From Paenalcaligenes suwonensis (GTDB taxonomy: Bacteria; Pseudomonadota; Gammaproteobacteria; Burkholderiales; Burkholderiaceae_B), in contig NZ_JAANPV010000007.1 in NCBI RefSeq assembly GCF_011290505.1, positions 62,001 to 126,000 of the forward strand: a stretch of 64,000 nucleotides of DNA, read 5' to 3'. The notes under the pieces are model-generated. The model was not told where the DNA came from. It ran no database searches and was given only the letters and a program-made list of their open reading frames with translations. The stretch's first letter is position 1; each line of letters begins with the position of its first letter. Positions 48,321-56,784 of the stretch are shown here, piece after piece. Both the position numbers and the translations under genes were made by a program.

Positions 48321-49730
48321 TTAATTGTCGTCACGTTGTTGTAGCTGGCTGCAGGCGCTTAAACCTGCCAATCGCCCTAACACCACGGCTGTCAACAAAC
48401 CATTACCCGATAAATAACCATCGGCTCCCGGCCCACAAAACCCACGTGCAGCGCCACCTCCAGCATAAAGATTAGGCAAGACCTCACCATTTGGCTTCAA
48501 TACACGGGCATGACTATCCACCGTCAGCCCACCCTGGGTATGAAACAGTGCACCACTTACTTTGGCTGCTCTATAGGGTGCTTGCAGCGCCTGCTCTGGC
48601 GTAAAGCTTCTACCCAGAGGATCGTGTTGCTTGCCTTGGGTATAGCTATGCACCTGCTCTAATTGCTCACGTAGTGCCTCTAACGGCAGACCAGTAACCG
48701 CCGCCAGTTCTTCTATGCTGTCTGCGTGACGTATACCACCCAAAGCCTGCACTTCTTTGTAATCATGAAAAGCTAAGGCAGGCTGTTCGCAGCGGGCATC
48801 ATAAATGCTCCATGCGTATTGTCCGGGCTGTTTCAGGACTTCTTCGGCATGCTCAGAGTAACCACGCATTTCGTTGGCGAAACGTTTACCCAGTTGATTA
48901 ACCTGAATGCCCCCTAGTGACACCACCGCCCATGTCAATGGCGACCCATGCGGCACCGACACCGAACCATGCCCTTGATAGGAGCCTAAATCTTCCGCGT
49001 GCGCACCCAACGCCAGCCCCCAGTCCAACGCATCACCTGTGTTAGATGTATGGCCGCAGTACTCGGCATCAACCATCTCGGGAATAAAGTGCGCTATTTT
49101 TTCTGGATTGCCGCCAAAACCGTTACACGCCAAAATCAGAGCTTCGCACCCTACTGTCTCTACCAATCCATCCGGACGTTTAAATGAAACCGCTACGACT
49201 TCGCCTAGCTCGGTGGCGTATAAATCCTCCACTGAAGCACTGGTCATAATGTCTACCTGTGCCTGTGAGGCCGCAGCCAGCAACATACTTTCTAAATCCG
49301 CCCCCGATTGAGAACGCGGCCCGTGCATGCGGTACTGTGAATGGCCGGGATAGCGAAATCCCTCTACCAAGTGCAAATCCAGCTTGTGTTCACGCATTAA
49401 CCAATCAATAGTCTTCCCCGAAGCAGTTGCTACGGCGTTAACGACTACTGCATCATTTCTGTAATGCGCTTTAGCCATTAAGTCTGCTGCAAACTGCTCC
49501 GCCGTATCCGCTATGCCCTTTTCTTTTTGCAGTTGCGTACCTGCTGCCGGAATCAACCCCGCTGATAACGACGTGCTACCACTAGGGTGCTCATCGCGCT
49601 CCAGCACCAGCACCTCTACACCCTGTTCGGCCACGGACAATGCCGCTGTCAGCCCACAGGCTCCAGCACCCACAATGACTACGGGCACACTAAACTCAAA
49701 CTCTGCCTCTATGGCTGGCTTTATCGCCAT
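48321..49730 (-). CDS. FAD-dependent oxidoreductase of the fumarate reductase/ketosteroid dehydrogenase type
   Basis: 469 residues from ATG 49730, seven bases after GGGGAG; a Met at 49751 lies before that site. The FAD motif is VVIVGAGACGLTAALSVAEQG near residue 18, with SGSTSLSAGLIPAAG. The substrate-domain arginine region is FRYPGHSQYRMHGPRSQSGAD, and NLYAGGGAARGFCGPGADGYLSGNGLL closes the FAD site. No signal or heme-binding domain is seen, so it acts in the cytoplasm. In context it may desaturate or reduce a succinate-like acid of the pathway. Confidence 0.85.
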   Translation of the reverse strand: MAIKPAIEAEFEFSVPVVIVGAGACGLTAALSVAEQGVEVLVLERDEHPSGSTSLSAGLIPAAGTQLQKEKGIADTAEQFAADLMAKAHYRNDAVVVNAVATASGKTIDWLMREHKLDLHLVEGFRYPGHSQYRMHGPRSQSGADLESMLLAAASQAQVDIMTSASVEDLYATELGEVVAVSFKRPDGLVETVGCEALILACNGFGGNPEKIAHFIPEMVDAEYCGHTSNTGDALDWGLALGAHAEDLGSYQGHGSVSVPHGSPLTWAVVSLGGIQVNQLGKRFANEMRGYSEHAEEVLKQPGQYAWSIYDARCEQPALAFHDYKEVQALGGIRHADSIEELAAVTGLPLEALREQLEQVHSYTQGKQHDPLGRSFTPEQALQAPYRAAKVSGALFHTQGGLTVDSHARVLKPNGEVLPNLYAGGGAARGFCGPGADGYLSGNGLLTAVVLGRLAGLSACSQLQQRDDN

Positions 49731-49789
49731 ATTCTGTCTCCCCAAACCCATTCACCACCTTGACCAGCCAGTAGCTGGGCACGCCTGTA

Positions 49790-50401
49790 CTACAGCTTTG
49801 CCCAAGGGTAGCGTTGGTAATAGTTGTCTTCGAAATTGCTAATACTGTCTTGGTGGCTTAAGGTAAGCTCCAACTCATCCATACCCTGAAGCAAACAGGT
49901 TCGCCAAAATGCATCCACATGAAAGGGGTAATTGGTACCGTCGGGTAACCTCACCTGTTGATTTTCCAGATCCACTACCACGCTGCGGTATTGCTGGGTA
50001 CGCAATGCCTCACCGATTAGGGAAACAACGTGCTCAGGTAAACACACCGGCAAAATCCCGTTTTTCAGGCAGTTATTATGGAAAATGTCCCCAAAACTGG
50101 GGGCGATCACAGCGCGTATACCGTAGTCGGCTAAAGCATAAACGGCGGCCTCTCGCGAGGAGCCACAACCAAAGTTTTCACCAGTGACTAAAATTGTGGC
50201 GTCACGATACGCGGGCTGGTTTAGCACAAACTCTGCAATCTCATCGCCCAGCTCGGTGAAACGCAGGTCATGAAATAGCACGGCGCCATACCCCAGTGCG
50301 CGATCTCGTTTCAGAAAGCGCCCCGGCACAATTTGGTCTGTATCCACATTGCGTTGTTCAAAGGGTACCGCTACGCCTTCTACACATATAAAAGCTTTCA
50401 T
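49790..50401 (-). CDS. LeuD-type hydro-lyase small subunit
   Basis: 203 residues. It is the swivelling domain of aconitase-superfamily enzymes: NVDTDQIVPGRFLKR near residue 18, GENFGCGSSREAAVYALADYGIRAVIAPSFGDIFHNNC near 74. It overlaps the upstream large-subunit gene by 4 bp (ATGA). It is most like isopropylmalate isomerase small subunits, but no leuB or leuA is near and the operon is catabolic. A hydratase for a maleate, citraconate or dimethylmaleate-like acid is a better fit. Confidence 0.87.
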   Translation of the reverse strand: MKAFICVEGVAVPFEQRNVDTDQIVPGRFLKRDRALGYGAVLFHDLRFTELGDEIAEFVLNQPAYRDATILVTGENFGCGSSREAAVYALADYGIRAVIAPSFGDIFHNNCLKNGILPVCLPEHVVSLIGEALRTQQYRSVVVDLENQQVRLPDGTNYPFHVDAFWRTCLLQGMDELELTLSHQDSISNFEDNYYQRYPWAKL

Positions 50402-51831
50402 GCCTGCACCTCGGTTGAAAGGTGGCGCACATCGGTCAACTTACCGTATAGCGCTGCTGCAGCCGCCATCGCGGGGCTTAACAAGTGCGTACGAGCCCCT
50501 TTACCTTGGCGACCCACAAAATTACGATTAGACGTAGAGGCACAGCGCTTACCTGCCGGTACCACATCACCATTCATGGCTGCACAACTAGAACAACCTG
50601 GCTCCAACCACTGCGCTCCTGCCTCTTGAAACACACGCCCCAAGCCCTCTGCTTCTGCTGCTTTTTTCACTAAGCCAGAACCTGGAACCACAATGGTAGG
50701 CACGCGTACCTTTTTGCCACGTAATACGTTTGCTGCTTCGCGTAAGTCTTCCAAACGGCTATTGGTACAGGAGCCTATAAACACCATGTCTATCGCTATC
50801 GCCTCCAACGCCATGCCGGGTTGTAAATCCATGTACTGCAACGCAGCTTCTACGGCTTGTTGACGCGATACATCGTCAAAGGACAATGGGTCCGGCACCT
50901 GCGCTGCAATTGAACTGACATCTTCAGGGCTGGTCCCCCAACTCACCATCGGCGTGATGGCATTGCCGTCTATGAGTACTTCTTGATCAAAAACCGCCTC
51001 GGCATCACTGGCTAGATTGCGCCAATCCTCTACAGCTTGCTCCCACAATGCACCAGCAGGTGCGTATGCTCGGCCTTTTACATAAGCAAAGGTAGTGTCA
51101 TCTGGCGCCACCATACCGCACCGCGCCCCCGCCTCTATAGACATGTTGCAGACAGTCAGACGCTCCTCAATACTCATGTCGCGTATGACAGACCCTGCAT
51201 ATTCAATGGCATAACCTGTGGCACCGGATGCCCCTATACGGGCAATGATGGCTAACACCACATCTTTGGCTGACACCCCTTGAGCACGTACCCCGTCTAC
51301 CGTAATACGCATGACTTTAGGACGCGATTGCCACAGAGTCTGCGTTGCCATCACATGCGCGTTTTCAGACTGACCTATACCAAAAGCAATGGCTCCCAAT
51401 GCCCCGTTGGTAGAGGTATGGCTATCACTACACACTACCAAAAGCCCAGGCAACGTAATTCCCTGCTCGGGCGCCACCACATGCACAATGCCTTGCCGTG
51501 GATCTTGCAACGAGAAATGGTTCACACCGCTCCACTGCATGTTGCGATCAAACTGCTGAATCATGTGCGTGAGCTCTATGGTTGCCGCGCCTTCTGCCGT
51601 GCGCGAACGTGTAGGCACATAATGGTCTGGCACCCCAAATACTTGTTTGGGCTTACGAACAGTTAAACCACGACGCTGTAGATCAGCAAAAGCATGGAAA
51701 GAGCCTTCATGAATAAGGTCCCTGTCCACGTATAGCAAATCCGGCCCATCCGGTTGGGACAAGATCACGTGCCTGTCCCAAATCTTGTCAAACATAGTGC
51801 GCGCCACAACGGCCTTCTTGTTGCTGGACAT
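50398..51831 (-). CDS. LeuC-type hydro-lyase large subunit
   Basis: 477 residues from ATG 51831, which overlaps the previous stop (TAATG); the open frame to 51900 adds non-family residues. The [4Fe-4S] ligands are visible: Cys in FIGSCTNSRLEDLREA near residue 350, and the pair in PGCSSCAAMNGD near 415. VCSDSHTSTNGALGAIAFGIGQSE near 130 is the aconitase signature. It forms the hydro-lyase with the small subunit. Relatives in anaerobic nicotinate breakdown act on 2,3-dimethylmalate, a useful precedent given the lyase in the same operon. Confidence 0.88.
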   Translation of the reverse strand: MSSNKKAVVARTMFDKIWDRHVILSQPDGPDLLYVDRDLIHEGSFHAFADLQRRGLTVRKPKQVFGVPDHYVPTRSRTAEGAATIELTHMIQQFDRNMQWSGVNHFSLQDPRQGIVHVVAPEQGITLPGLLVVCSDSHTSTNGALGAIAFGIGQSENAHVMATQTLWQSRPKVMRITVDGVRAQGVSAKDVVLAIIARIGASGATGYAIEYAGSVIRDMSIEERLTVCNMSIEAGARCGMVAPDDTTFAYVKGRAYAPAGALWEQAVEDWRNLASDAEAVFDQEVLIDGNAITPMVSWGTSPEDVSSIAAQVPDPLSFDDVSRQQAVEAALQYMDLQPGMALEAIAIDMVFIGSCTNSRLEDLREAANVLRGKKVRVPTIVVPGSGLVKKAAEAEGLGRVFQEAGAQWLEPGCSSCAAMNGDVVPAGKRCASTSNRNFVGRQGKGARTHLLSPAMAAAAALYGKLTDVRHLSTEVQA

Positions 51832-52772
51832 TACCGCTCTCCAGCCTTCGCGACTGAAGCGCAATACGCATCTAAAATGTCTGTTCCCGTCGCCGCCCAC
51901 ACACCGCTGTGTCCCAACATGTACTCCAACGCCTCTCGTACTTTAGCGATACGAAATGGCACGCCAGACACCCACGCATGCAGCGGTACACTCATCACGC
52001 GTCCGCCGTACTGCTGTGACTCGCGATACAACACATCAAAACGATCTTTGATTTGTGTGAGCCACTCATCTTCGTTTTGATGAAACTCTTGGAAAATAAC
52101 TCGGTCGTCTGTTTCAAATGCCAAAGGCATGGCGTAGTGCTCGCCACTGGTTACCTTCATGGCATAAGGCAAATCATCGTTTGCCCAGTCGCAGGAATAA
52201 CGCACGCCTTGCGCTGCTAACAAGTCCATCGTATTGGCAGACTGACTACGTGCAGGCGACAGCCAACCCGTAACAGCTTGACCACTCATACGGCGCAACA
52301 GCTCTACGCTAGAAGCTATAAGCTGTGCTTCGTCTTGCTCACTCAGTTCAGCATGATGCACATGCCCCATGTCTTTACCATGCGCCATGAGTTCCACATC
52401 CTGTTTGAGCAAGCTTTGTACTAAGGCAGGATATCGCTCCGCCACTGCCGCATTCAGCGCCACAGATGCCGGTATACCCAATTCCTTTAGCACTCGCATA
52501 ATGCGGAATATGCCAACTCTGTTGCCATAGTCACGGCTAGAGTAATGGCGAAAATCGGGATAAGGCATGGTCAAACCACCCGGTGCACGGAATGGTTTAG
52601 CGGGTGCATTTAACGGAAACCATTGCAATATAGGCGTCACCCATAGCGCTACTCGTGCCTGATTAGGCCATTGCACTGGAGCTCGCTCAAACAGATCAGA
52701 CCACTCGTACCGGTCGTGATCCATGCCGTAGTGCCTATGGGGATAGCTCAAATACGTAGCATCAATCGTCAT
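51831..52772 (-). CDS. Polysaccharide-deacetylase-fold hydrolase, PuuE-like (copy 2)
   Basis: 313 residues from ATG 52772, which overlaps the previous stop (ATGA). It shares with the gene before it the frame WPNQARVALWVTPILQWFPLN, YSSRDYGNRVGIFRIMRVL, TGWLSPARSQSANTMDLLAAQGVRYSCDWANDD and SVPLHAWVSGVPFR. The layout matches PuuE allantoinase and related hydrolases that open cyclic amides, rather than sugar deacetylases. The region equal to the catalytic Asp pair (TFDDG in deacetylases) reads SVALNAAV, while HGKDMGHVHH near 145 may bind metal. The substrate is unknown. Confidence 0.8.
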   Translation of the reverse strand: MTIDATYLSYPHRHYGMDHDRYEWSDLFERAPVQWPNQARVALWVTPILQWFPLNAPAKPFRAPGGLTMPYPDFRHYSSRDYGNRVGIFRIMRVLKELGIPASVALNAAVAERYPALVQSLLKQDVELMAHGKDMGHVHHAELSEQDEAQLIASSVELLRRMSGQAVTGWLSPARSQSANTMDLLAAQGVRYSCDWANDDLPYAMKVTSGEHYAMPLAFETDDRVIFQEFHQNEDEWLTQIKDRFDVLYRESQQYGGRVMSVPLHAWVSGVPFRIAKVREALEYMLGHSGVWAATGTDILDAYCASVAKAGER

Positions 52773-53707
52773 TTTGTCACCTCTGCAGCCTGTTTGATGC
52801 CCGCAATCTGGGCCGATACGTCGTCGTAATAATGCGCTAAGTAATGATGGGCTATCTCGCGCCCTGTGGTTTGCCACACACCTTCATGCCCAGCGATGTA
52901 GGCGAGCGCTTCAGCAAAAGCATCGATACGATGTGGCTGCCCTACAAGATAAGGGTGTAAGGGAATACACATCACCGTGCCGGACTCGGCACCCTCTGCA
53001 TACAACTGATCGAACTGGCGCTTAATCATTTCCCCATAGTGACGCGGTGTGAACTGATTGCCGTTATAGACAATCACATCATTCATTTCTAACGAATACG
53101 GCATGCTAATCATGCGTCCATTCGCGACATTCACCGGTGTAGGCTGATCGTCGTGAAATAAATCGCAGGTATAGAGCACCCCTTCCTCGGCCAGTACATC
53201 TAGACTCCAAGGGTTATTCGACAAAGCAGGTGATAGCCACCCATCCAACGATTGCCCTGTCCACTTGTGAATGGTCTGCCGTGAATCGCGGATAATTGCA
53301 CGCTCTTGCTCTTTATCCATGCCATACACATAGCGCGTGTTATAGATACCATGCGAGAAAAACTCCCATCCACGATCGGCACACGCTTTAATAATTTCTG
53401 GATGGTGGTCACACAAGGCCACATTTAACGACACCGAACCTTTAAAGTTGGTTTCATCCATAGCACGCATCATGCGCTGCCATCCGGCACGATTCCCGTA
53501 ATCCCTGTGTGAGTAGCCTTGCACATCAGGATGTGGGCGTGGCCACGCCGCTCTGGAGGCATTCGCCGCAGGGTTTAATTCATAGAATTCAATATTGGGG
53601 GCAATCCATACGGCAATACGCGATTCGTCAGGCCACACGAGTTTAGGGCGTTGGTCATAAGGCAAATAATCGTAGAGCTGAAGGTCACTGACTTGTGTAT
53701 GGCTCAT
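52769..53707 (-). CDS. Polysaccharide-deacetylase-fold hydrolase, PuuE-like (copy 1)
   Basis: 312 residues. It is a paralogue of the next gene: WPDESRIAVWIAPNIEFYELNP, YSHRDYGNRAGWQRMMRAMD near residue 74, GWLSPALSNNPWSLDVLAEEGVLYTCDLFHDDQP and MCIPLHPYLVGQPHR near 260. The last segment matches the GLHxRLxGRPxR stretch of PuuE allantoinase. The metal-site region differs from copy 2 (FFSHGIYNTRYVYG instead of HGKDMGHVHH), so the two may differ in substrate, or only one may be active. It lies 3 bp after the isochorismatase gene. Confidence 0.8.
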   Translation of the reverse strand: MSHTQVSDLQLYDYLPYDQRPKLVWPDESRIAVWIAPNIEFYELNPAANASRAAWPRPHPDVQGYSHRDYGNRAGWQRMMRAMDETNFKGSVSLNVALCDHHPEIIKACADRGWEFFSHGIYNTRYVYGMDKEQERAIIRDSRQTIHKWTGQSLDGWLSPALSNNPWSLDVLAEEGVLYTCDLFHDDQPTPVNVANGRMISMPYSLEMNDVIVYNGNQFTPRHYGEMIKRQFDQLYAEGAESGTVMCIPLHPYLVGQPHRIDAFAEALAYIAGHEGVWQTTGREIAHHYLAHYYDDVSAQIAGIKQAAEVTK

Positions 53708-53710
53708 GCC

Positions 53711-54379
53711 TTACCCCTTCATGCTCTGTACGTGAGCCAGTACCTCTGCGGTAGGCACAACGTCACCGTACTTAATTGCAATGTCGTACAGATTGGCAAA
53801 GTGAGGGCTTTCATGTTTATCAGCCACGCACTCCTCGGCCACAATCATGCGATACCCGTTGGATATGCCATCCACCACTGTTGCTCGCACACAGCCTGAT
53901 GTAGACCCGCCCGTCAAGATGACGCTATCGCAACCGTGCCACGTCATCAATGAACGCAAATTGGTCTCAAAAAATGCTGACGCCATACGTTTGTTGATAA
54001 TGATGTCTTTCACATGATCAATCTTCAATCTGTCGTCAAATTCAGCACGTCTTGACCCCACTTTGATGTTCTGTAATGAGTCTGGCGTATCACTACGGGT
54101 ACCCCATACACCACAATCTTCACCCGATTCCATGTACGCAACATAAGTCCAGACTACAGGTAAGCCTGCGGCACGAAACGCATCCGCCAAACCATTTACA
54201 TGCTCCATCTGCTTTGGGTCGGTTTCGTAAGCCGTCGCAAACTCCCCCACGTTGGTGTACGACTTCTGCAAATCGATGTTCACCAAAATAGGTTTTTTGC
54301 CAAAACCAAAACGTGGACGAACAGGTTTAGCTTTGATTTGTTCGTATAGTTCGCGCGCTGTTTTCCCAGATGCTTCCAT
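53711..54379 (-). CDS. Isochorismatase-fold amidohydrolase (N-carbamoylsarcosine amidase-like)
   Basis: 222 residues, first gene of the operon. The triad of cysteine hydrolases is visible: Asp in PILVNIDLQKSYTN near residue 36, Lys in DIIINKRMASAFFETNL near 130, and Cys in LTGGSTSGCVRATVVDGISNGY near 160. The family includes N-carbamoylsarcosine amidase and maleamate amidase (NicF), which release ammonia from half-amides. Next to the PuuE-like genes, hydrolysis of the opened ring product is the natural guess. Confidence 0.87.
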   Translation of the reverse strand: MEASGKTARELYEQIKAKPVRPRFGFGKKPILVNIDLQKSYTNVGEFATAYETDPKQMEHVNGLADAFRAAGLPVVWTYVAYMESGEDCGVWGTRSDTPDSLQNIKVGSRRAEFDDRLKIDHVKDIIINKRMASAFFETNLRSLMTWHGCDSVILTGGSTSGCVRATVVDGISNGYRMIVAEECVADKHESPHFANLYDIAIKYGDVVPTAEVLAHVQSMKG

Positions 54380-54405
54380 GTCTAGACCCTCGTTACATTT
54401 CTAAA

Positions 54406-54429
54406 GTATTAATGTTATATTAATAATAC
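54406..54429. promoter_or_regulatory. Possible operator for the GntR regulator
   Basis: An inverted repeat GTATTA-N12-TAATAC, with two internal ATTAAT half-sites, lies 27 bp upstream of the first operon gene in the 148-bp space shared with the divergent GntR gene. GntR proteins often bind AT-rich sites with GT and AC ends like these. The match is only by eye. Confidence 0.45.
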
Positions 54430-54527
54430 ATTTAAAAAAATAACTATCAGCACTAGGGGTTTCCCTTAGGTGAAAACAGAAGTAGATTCGTTATCTTGCT
54501 GATTACCAAGACACCTTTTAGGATGCT

Positions 54528-55358
54528 ATGACTTCCAACACATCGCTTCTTAACAAGACGCCCGAAGGCCTCTTAAACACACTGGATGACAAGTCACCGC
54601 TACCGCTTTACCACCGCTTGTATGTCTTGCTGCGTGAGCAAATTATTAGCGGCAGTTACCGTAACGGTGAAAGTTTGCCGCCTGAAAATGATTTAGTACA
54701 AAATTTTGGTGTCAGCCGCATCACAGTACGACGCGCCTTAAACGACTTAGCTGCAGAAGGCTTAATTACCCGTGCTCGTGGGCGCGGTACACAAGTAACC
54801 TATAGCGAAAATACAGCTATTATGGGGCGTCCAGTCATTGCCAGCATTGATGGCTTAATGGCGAATCTCTCTATTATTGGCCACAACACCTCAGTAGAGG
54901 TAAAAACGCTGGATTACACACCCGCCATCGCCCCAATTGCCGAACAATTAAATGTAGAGCCTGGCACCATCATTCAACACGTCACACGTGTGCGCTACTT
55001 AAAAAATGAGCCATTCTCACATTCGCAAAGTTACTTATTAGAAGATATAGGCCGCTCATTTACACGTGACGACTTGATCAATCATGCGCTGGTAGACCTC
55101 ATTCAAAAAGCTGGTATTACGATAGAACATGTTCAACAGGCCATCACCTGCACGCTAGCAGATGAACAAGCTGCCCGCTTGCTGAAAACATCTATAGGTG
55201 CACCGCTACTGAAGTTGCGCCGACTCTTCATAGACTCTGATGAACGCCCTATCAACTACTCTGAAATTCTCTACACACCAGACCGCTTTGAGTACCGTAT
55301 GAACTGGTCCAGAGGCACCAGCAATAACTTGGAACTTGCCCAAGATTTTCAGCGCTAA
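54528..55358 (+). CDS. GntR/HutC-family transcriptional regulator
   Basis: 276 residues. A winged helix-turn-helix (residues about 25-92; LYVLLREQIISGSYRNGESLPPENDLVQNFGVSRITVRRALNDLAAEGLI in outline) is followed by a UTRA ligand domain (about 112-255; IQHVTRVRYLKNEPFSHSQSYL). It is divergent from the catabolic operon and is the obvious candidate for its substrate-responsive repressor. HutC-type regulators bind small organic acids or amino-acid derivatives. A strong terminator follows. Confidence 0.92.
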   Translation: MTSNTSLLNKTPEGLLNTLDDKSPLPLYHRLYVLLREQIISGSYRNGESLPPENDLVQNFGVSRITVRRALNDLAAEGLITRARGRGTQVTYSENTAIMGRPVIASIDGLMANLSIIGHNTSVEVKTLDYTPAIAPIAEQLNVEPGTIIQHVTRVRYLKNEPFSHSQSYLLEDIGRSFTRDDLINHALVDLIQKAGITIEHVQQAITCTLADEQAARLLKTSIGAPLLKLRRLFIDSDERPINYSEILYTPDRFEYRMNWSRGTSNNLELAQDFQR

Positions 55359-55373
55359 CTAGACAACACACAA

Positions 55374-55402
55374 GAAAAAAGCCCACTGATGTGGGCCTTT
55401 TT
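55374..55402. terminator. Bidirectional terminator after the GntR gene
   Basis: A 6-bp stem GCCCAC/GTGGGC (55381-55386 with 55391-55396) with a TGAT loop is preceded by a run of A and followed by a run of T. It serves both the GntR gene and the convergent exchanger gene. Confidence 0.85.
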
Positions 55403-55424
55403 ATTACACGCCTCACCCAACAAT

Positions 55425-56426
55425 TTAGCTCAGGCTATAAAACACCAACACCGCAAACAGCGCATAGCCACTACTAACCAGCAGCAACTCACGCCCTTGC
55501 ACAGCGCCACGTCTGAACAACCACCATAAGTACACGATTGCTACCGCTGTGATCACACCCGACAGTAAAAGCGGGCCATCAAACAACCACGGAGTGAAGA
55601 AAATACCCAATGCACTAGGAATAGTCGCTTGGATCATCATGGCTCCCGAAATATTTGCCAAGGCTAAACGCTCCTTACCTTGGCGCACCCAAATTAACAC
55701 ATTCATGGCTTCGGGTAGTTCGGTCGCTACAGGGCTAAGTAACAACGCCACCAATTGCGGCGACCACTGCAACGCTACTGCGATATTTTCCAATTGCGCT
55801 ACAAAGGTATGCGATGCTACACCGATCACAGTCAGTGCAAGTACCGCTTGCGTACAGGCCCAACCTAATGATGGATTGGTGTCAGAGGGGCGTATTTTTA
55901 AAGGTTCTAAATGCTCTTCTTCAGGGGCGGTATCGGCTTCTTTAATCTCTCGCCACACATACACACCATAAGCAGCCAGAAACAATACACCCAACCACGG
56001 CTTAATGCTAAACACCACCACACCCAAGGCCACTTTCACCACAAAGATCAGTAAAAAAGCCGCCTGATCTCGACTTAGTCGCACAGAGTCTGCCCGTACT
56101 TCAGATGAGGAACGAGCCAACTTTTTGCGATTGAACAGTAACGCTGCGCCAACAACGGCATACACCAACGTCGCTAGCACTAAAGGGCCACCCATCGCCG
56201 CCCCTACTCCCAGTGCTTTTTGTTCAGGGGTAGAACCAAATACAACCGCCATGAAGGTGACAGCGCTTTCTGGCAGTGCAGTTCCAAATGCCGCCAGCAC
56301 AGAGCCTACAGCCGTTGCTCCTAAATTTAACCGCTTACCGCACCATTCAATACCGTTAACAAAGTATTCGCAGGCGATGTAAATCGCGACAGCCGATAGA
56401 AGAAAAAGGATCAAGGTGAGAAACAT
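55425..56426 (-). CDS. CaCA-family cation exchanger (sodium/calcium exchanger-like)
   Basis: 333 residues from ATG 56426; the open frame to 56552 runs through the RNA leader. There are about ten helices in two inverted halves, each with an alpha-repeat: LAAFGTALPESAVTFMAVVFG near residue 48 and LLLSPVATELPEAMNVLIWVRQG near 230, both with the ion-binding Glu. YrbG-like proteins of this kind exchange divalent cations for protons or sodium. The apparent manganese riboswitch in the leader suggests Mn2+ export. Confidence 0.88.
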   Translation of the reverse strand: MFLTLILFLLSAVAIYIACEYFVNGIEWCGKRLNLGATAVGSVLAAFGTALPESAVTFMAVVFGSTPEQKALGVGAAMGGPLVLATLVYAVVGAALLFNRKKLARSSSEVRADSVRLSRDQAAFLLIFVVKVALGVVVFSIKPWLGVLFLAAYGVYVWREIKEADTAPEEEHLEPLKIRPSDTNPSLGWACTQAVLALTVIGVASHTFVAQLENIAVALQWSPQLVALLLSPVATELPEAMNVLIWVRQGKERLALANISGAMMIQATIPSALGIFFTPWLFDGPLLLSGVITAVAIVYLWWLFRRGAVQGRELLLVSSGYALFAVLVFYSLS

Positions 56427-56497
56427 GGGATCACAATGGCCGGGCAAGCAGAAAACCAATGGCTCACACGCGAGCTCGGCCGGCAGGCTGAACGCAT

Positions 56498-56634
56498 GTG
56501 GCCAAAGGTCTCGCCTGGCTAACGTTGCTGGTGCAACGGCTGACCACGCCATGAAGCAAGCGCTTCAAGTTTGTTGACGTGGACTTCCTAGTACAAGGCT
56601 AGGAATGGCTACTCCCCAATGACAATGGGCCAAA
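56498..56634 (-). ncRNA. yybP-ykoY-type manganese riboswitch
   Basis: The minus-strand leader of the exchanger gene holds both hallmark boxes of this RNA. GGGGAGTAGCC is near its 5' end (56617 to 56607), and GGCGAGACCTTTGGCC is near its 3' end (56515 to 56500). Between them are CACGTCAACAAACTTG and the self-pairing GTTGC-ACCA-GCAAC stem. The family binds Mn2+ and turns on exporters such as MntP, TerC and CaCA-type proteins. The aptamer ends about 70 bases before the start codon, leaving room for a switch stem. Boundaries are approximate. Confidence 0.82.
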
Positions 56635-56784
56635 GTTTAGCAGCCCAGAGCAAAAGCTGTCATCCGAAAAATCCCAAGCTGTACGCACTACAACACCAAG
56701 AAATTGTCACAAGCCTTTGAATAATGTTACTTAGTAGCGGCCCGTCTTTCTTGTTACCGTGTCATAACGAAAGCAGCAAAAAAG
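56635..56784. other. Intergenic region between the riboswitch and the acyltransferase gene
   Basis: About 150 bp, completing the 358-bp gene-free stretch from 56427. It should hold the divergent promoters of the exchanger (minus) and the acyltransferase (plus). I see no clear promoter boxes or gene. Confidence 0.4.

Noticed and set aside
49790-51831. Calling these genes leuC and leuD of leucine biosynthesis
   Set aside because: No leuA/leuB neighbours, and translational coupling to catabolic hydrolases; only the family, not the biosynthetic role, is supported.
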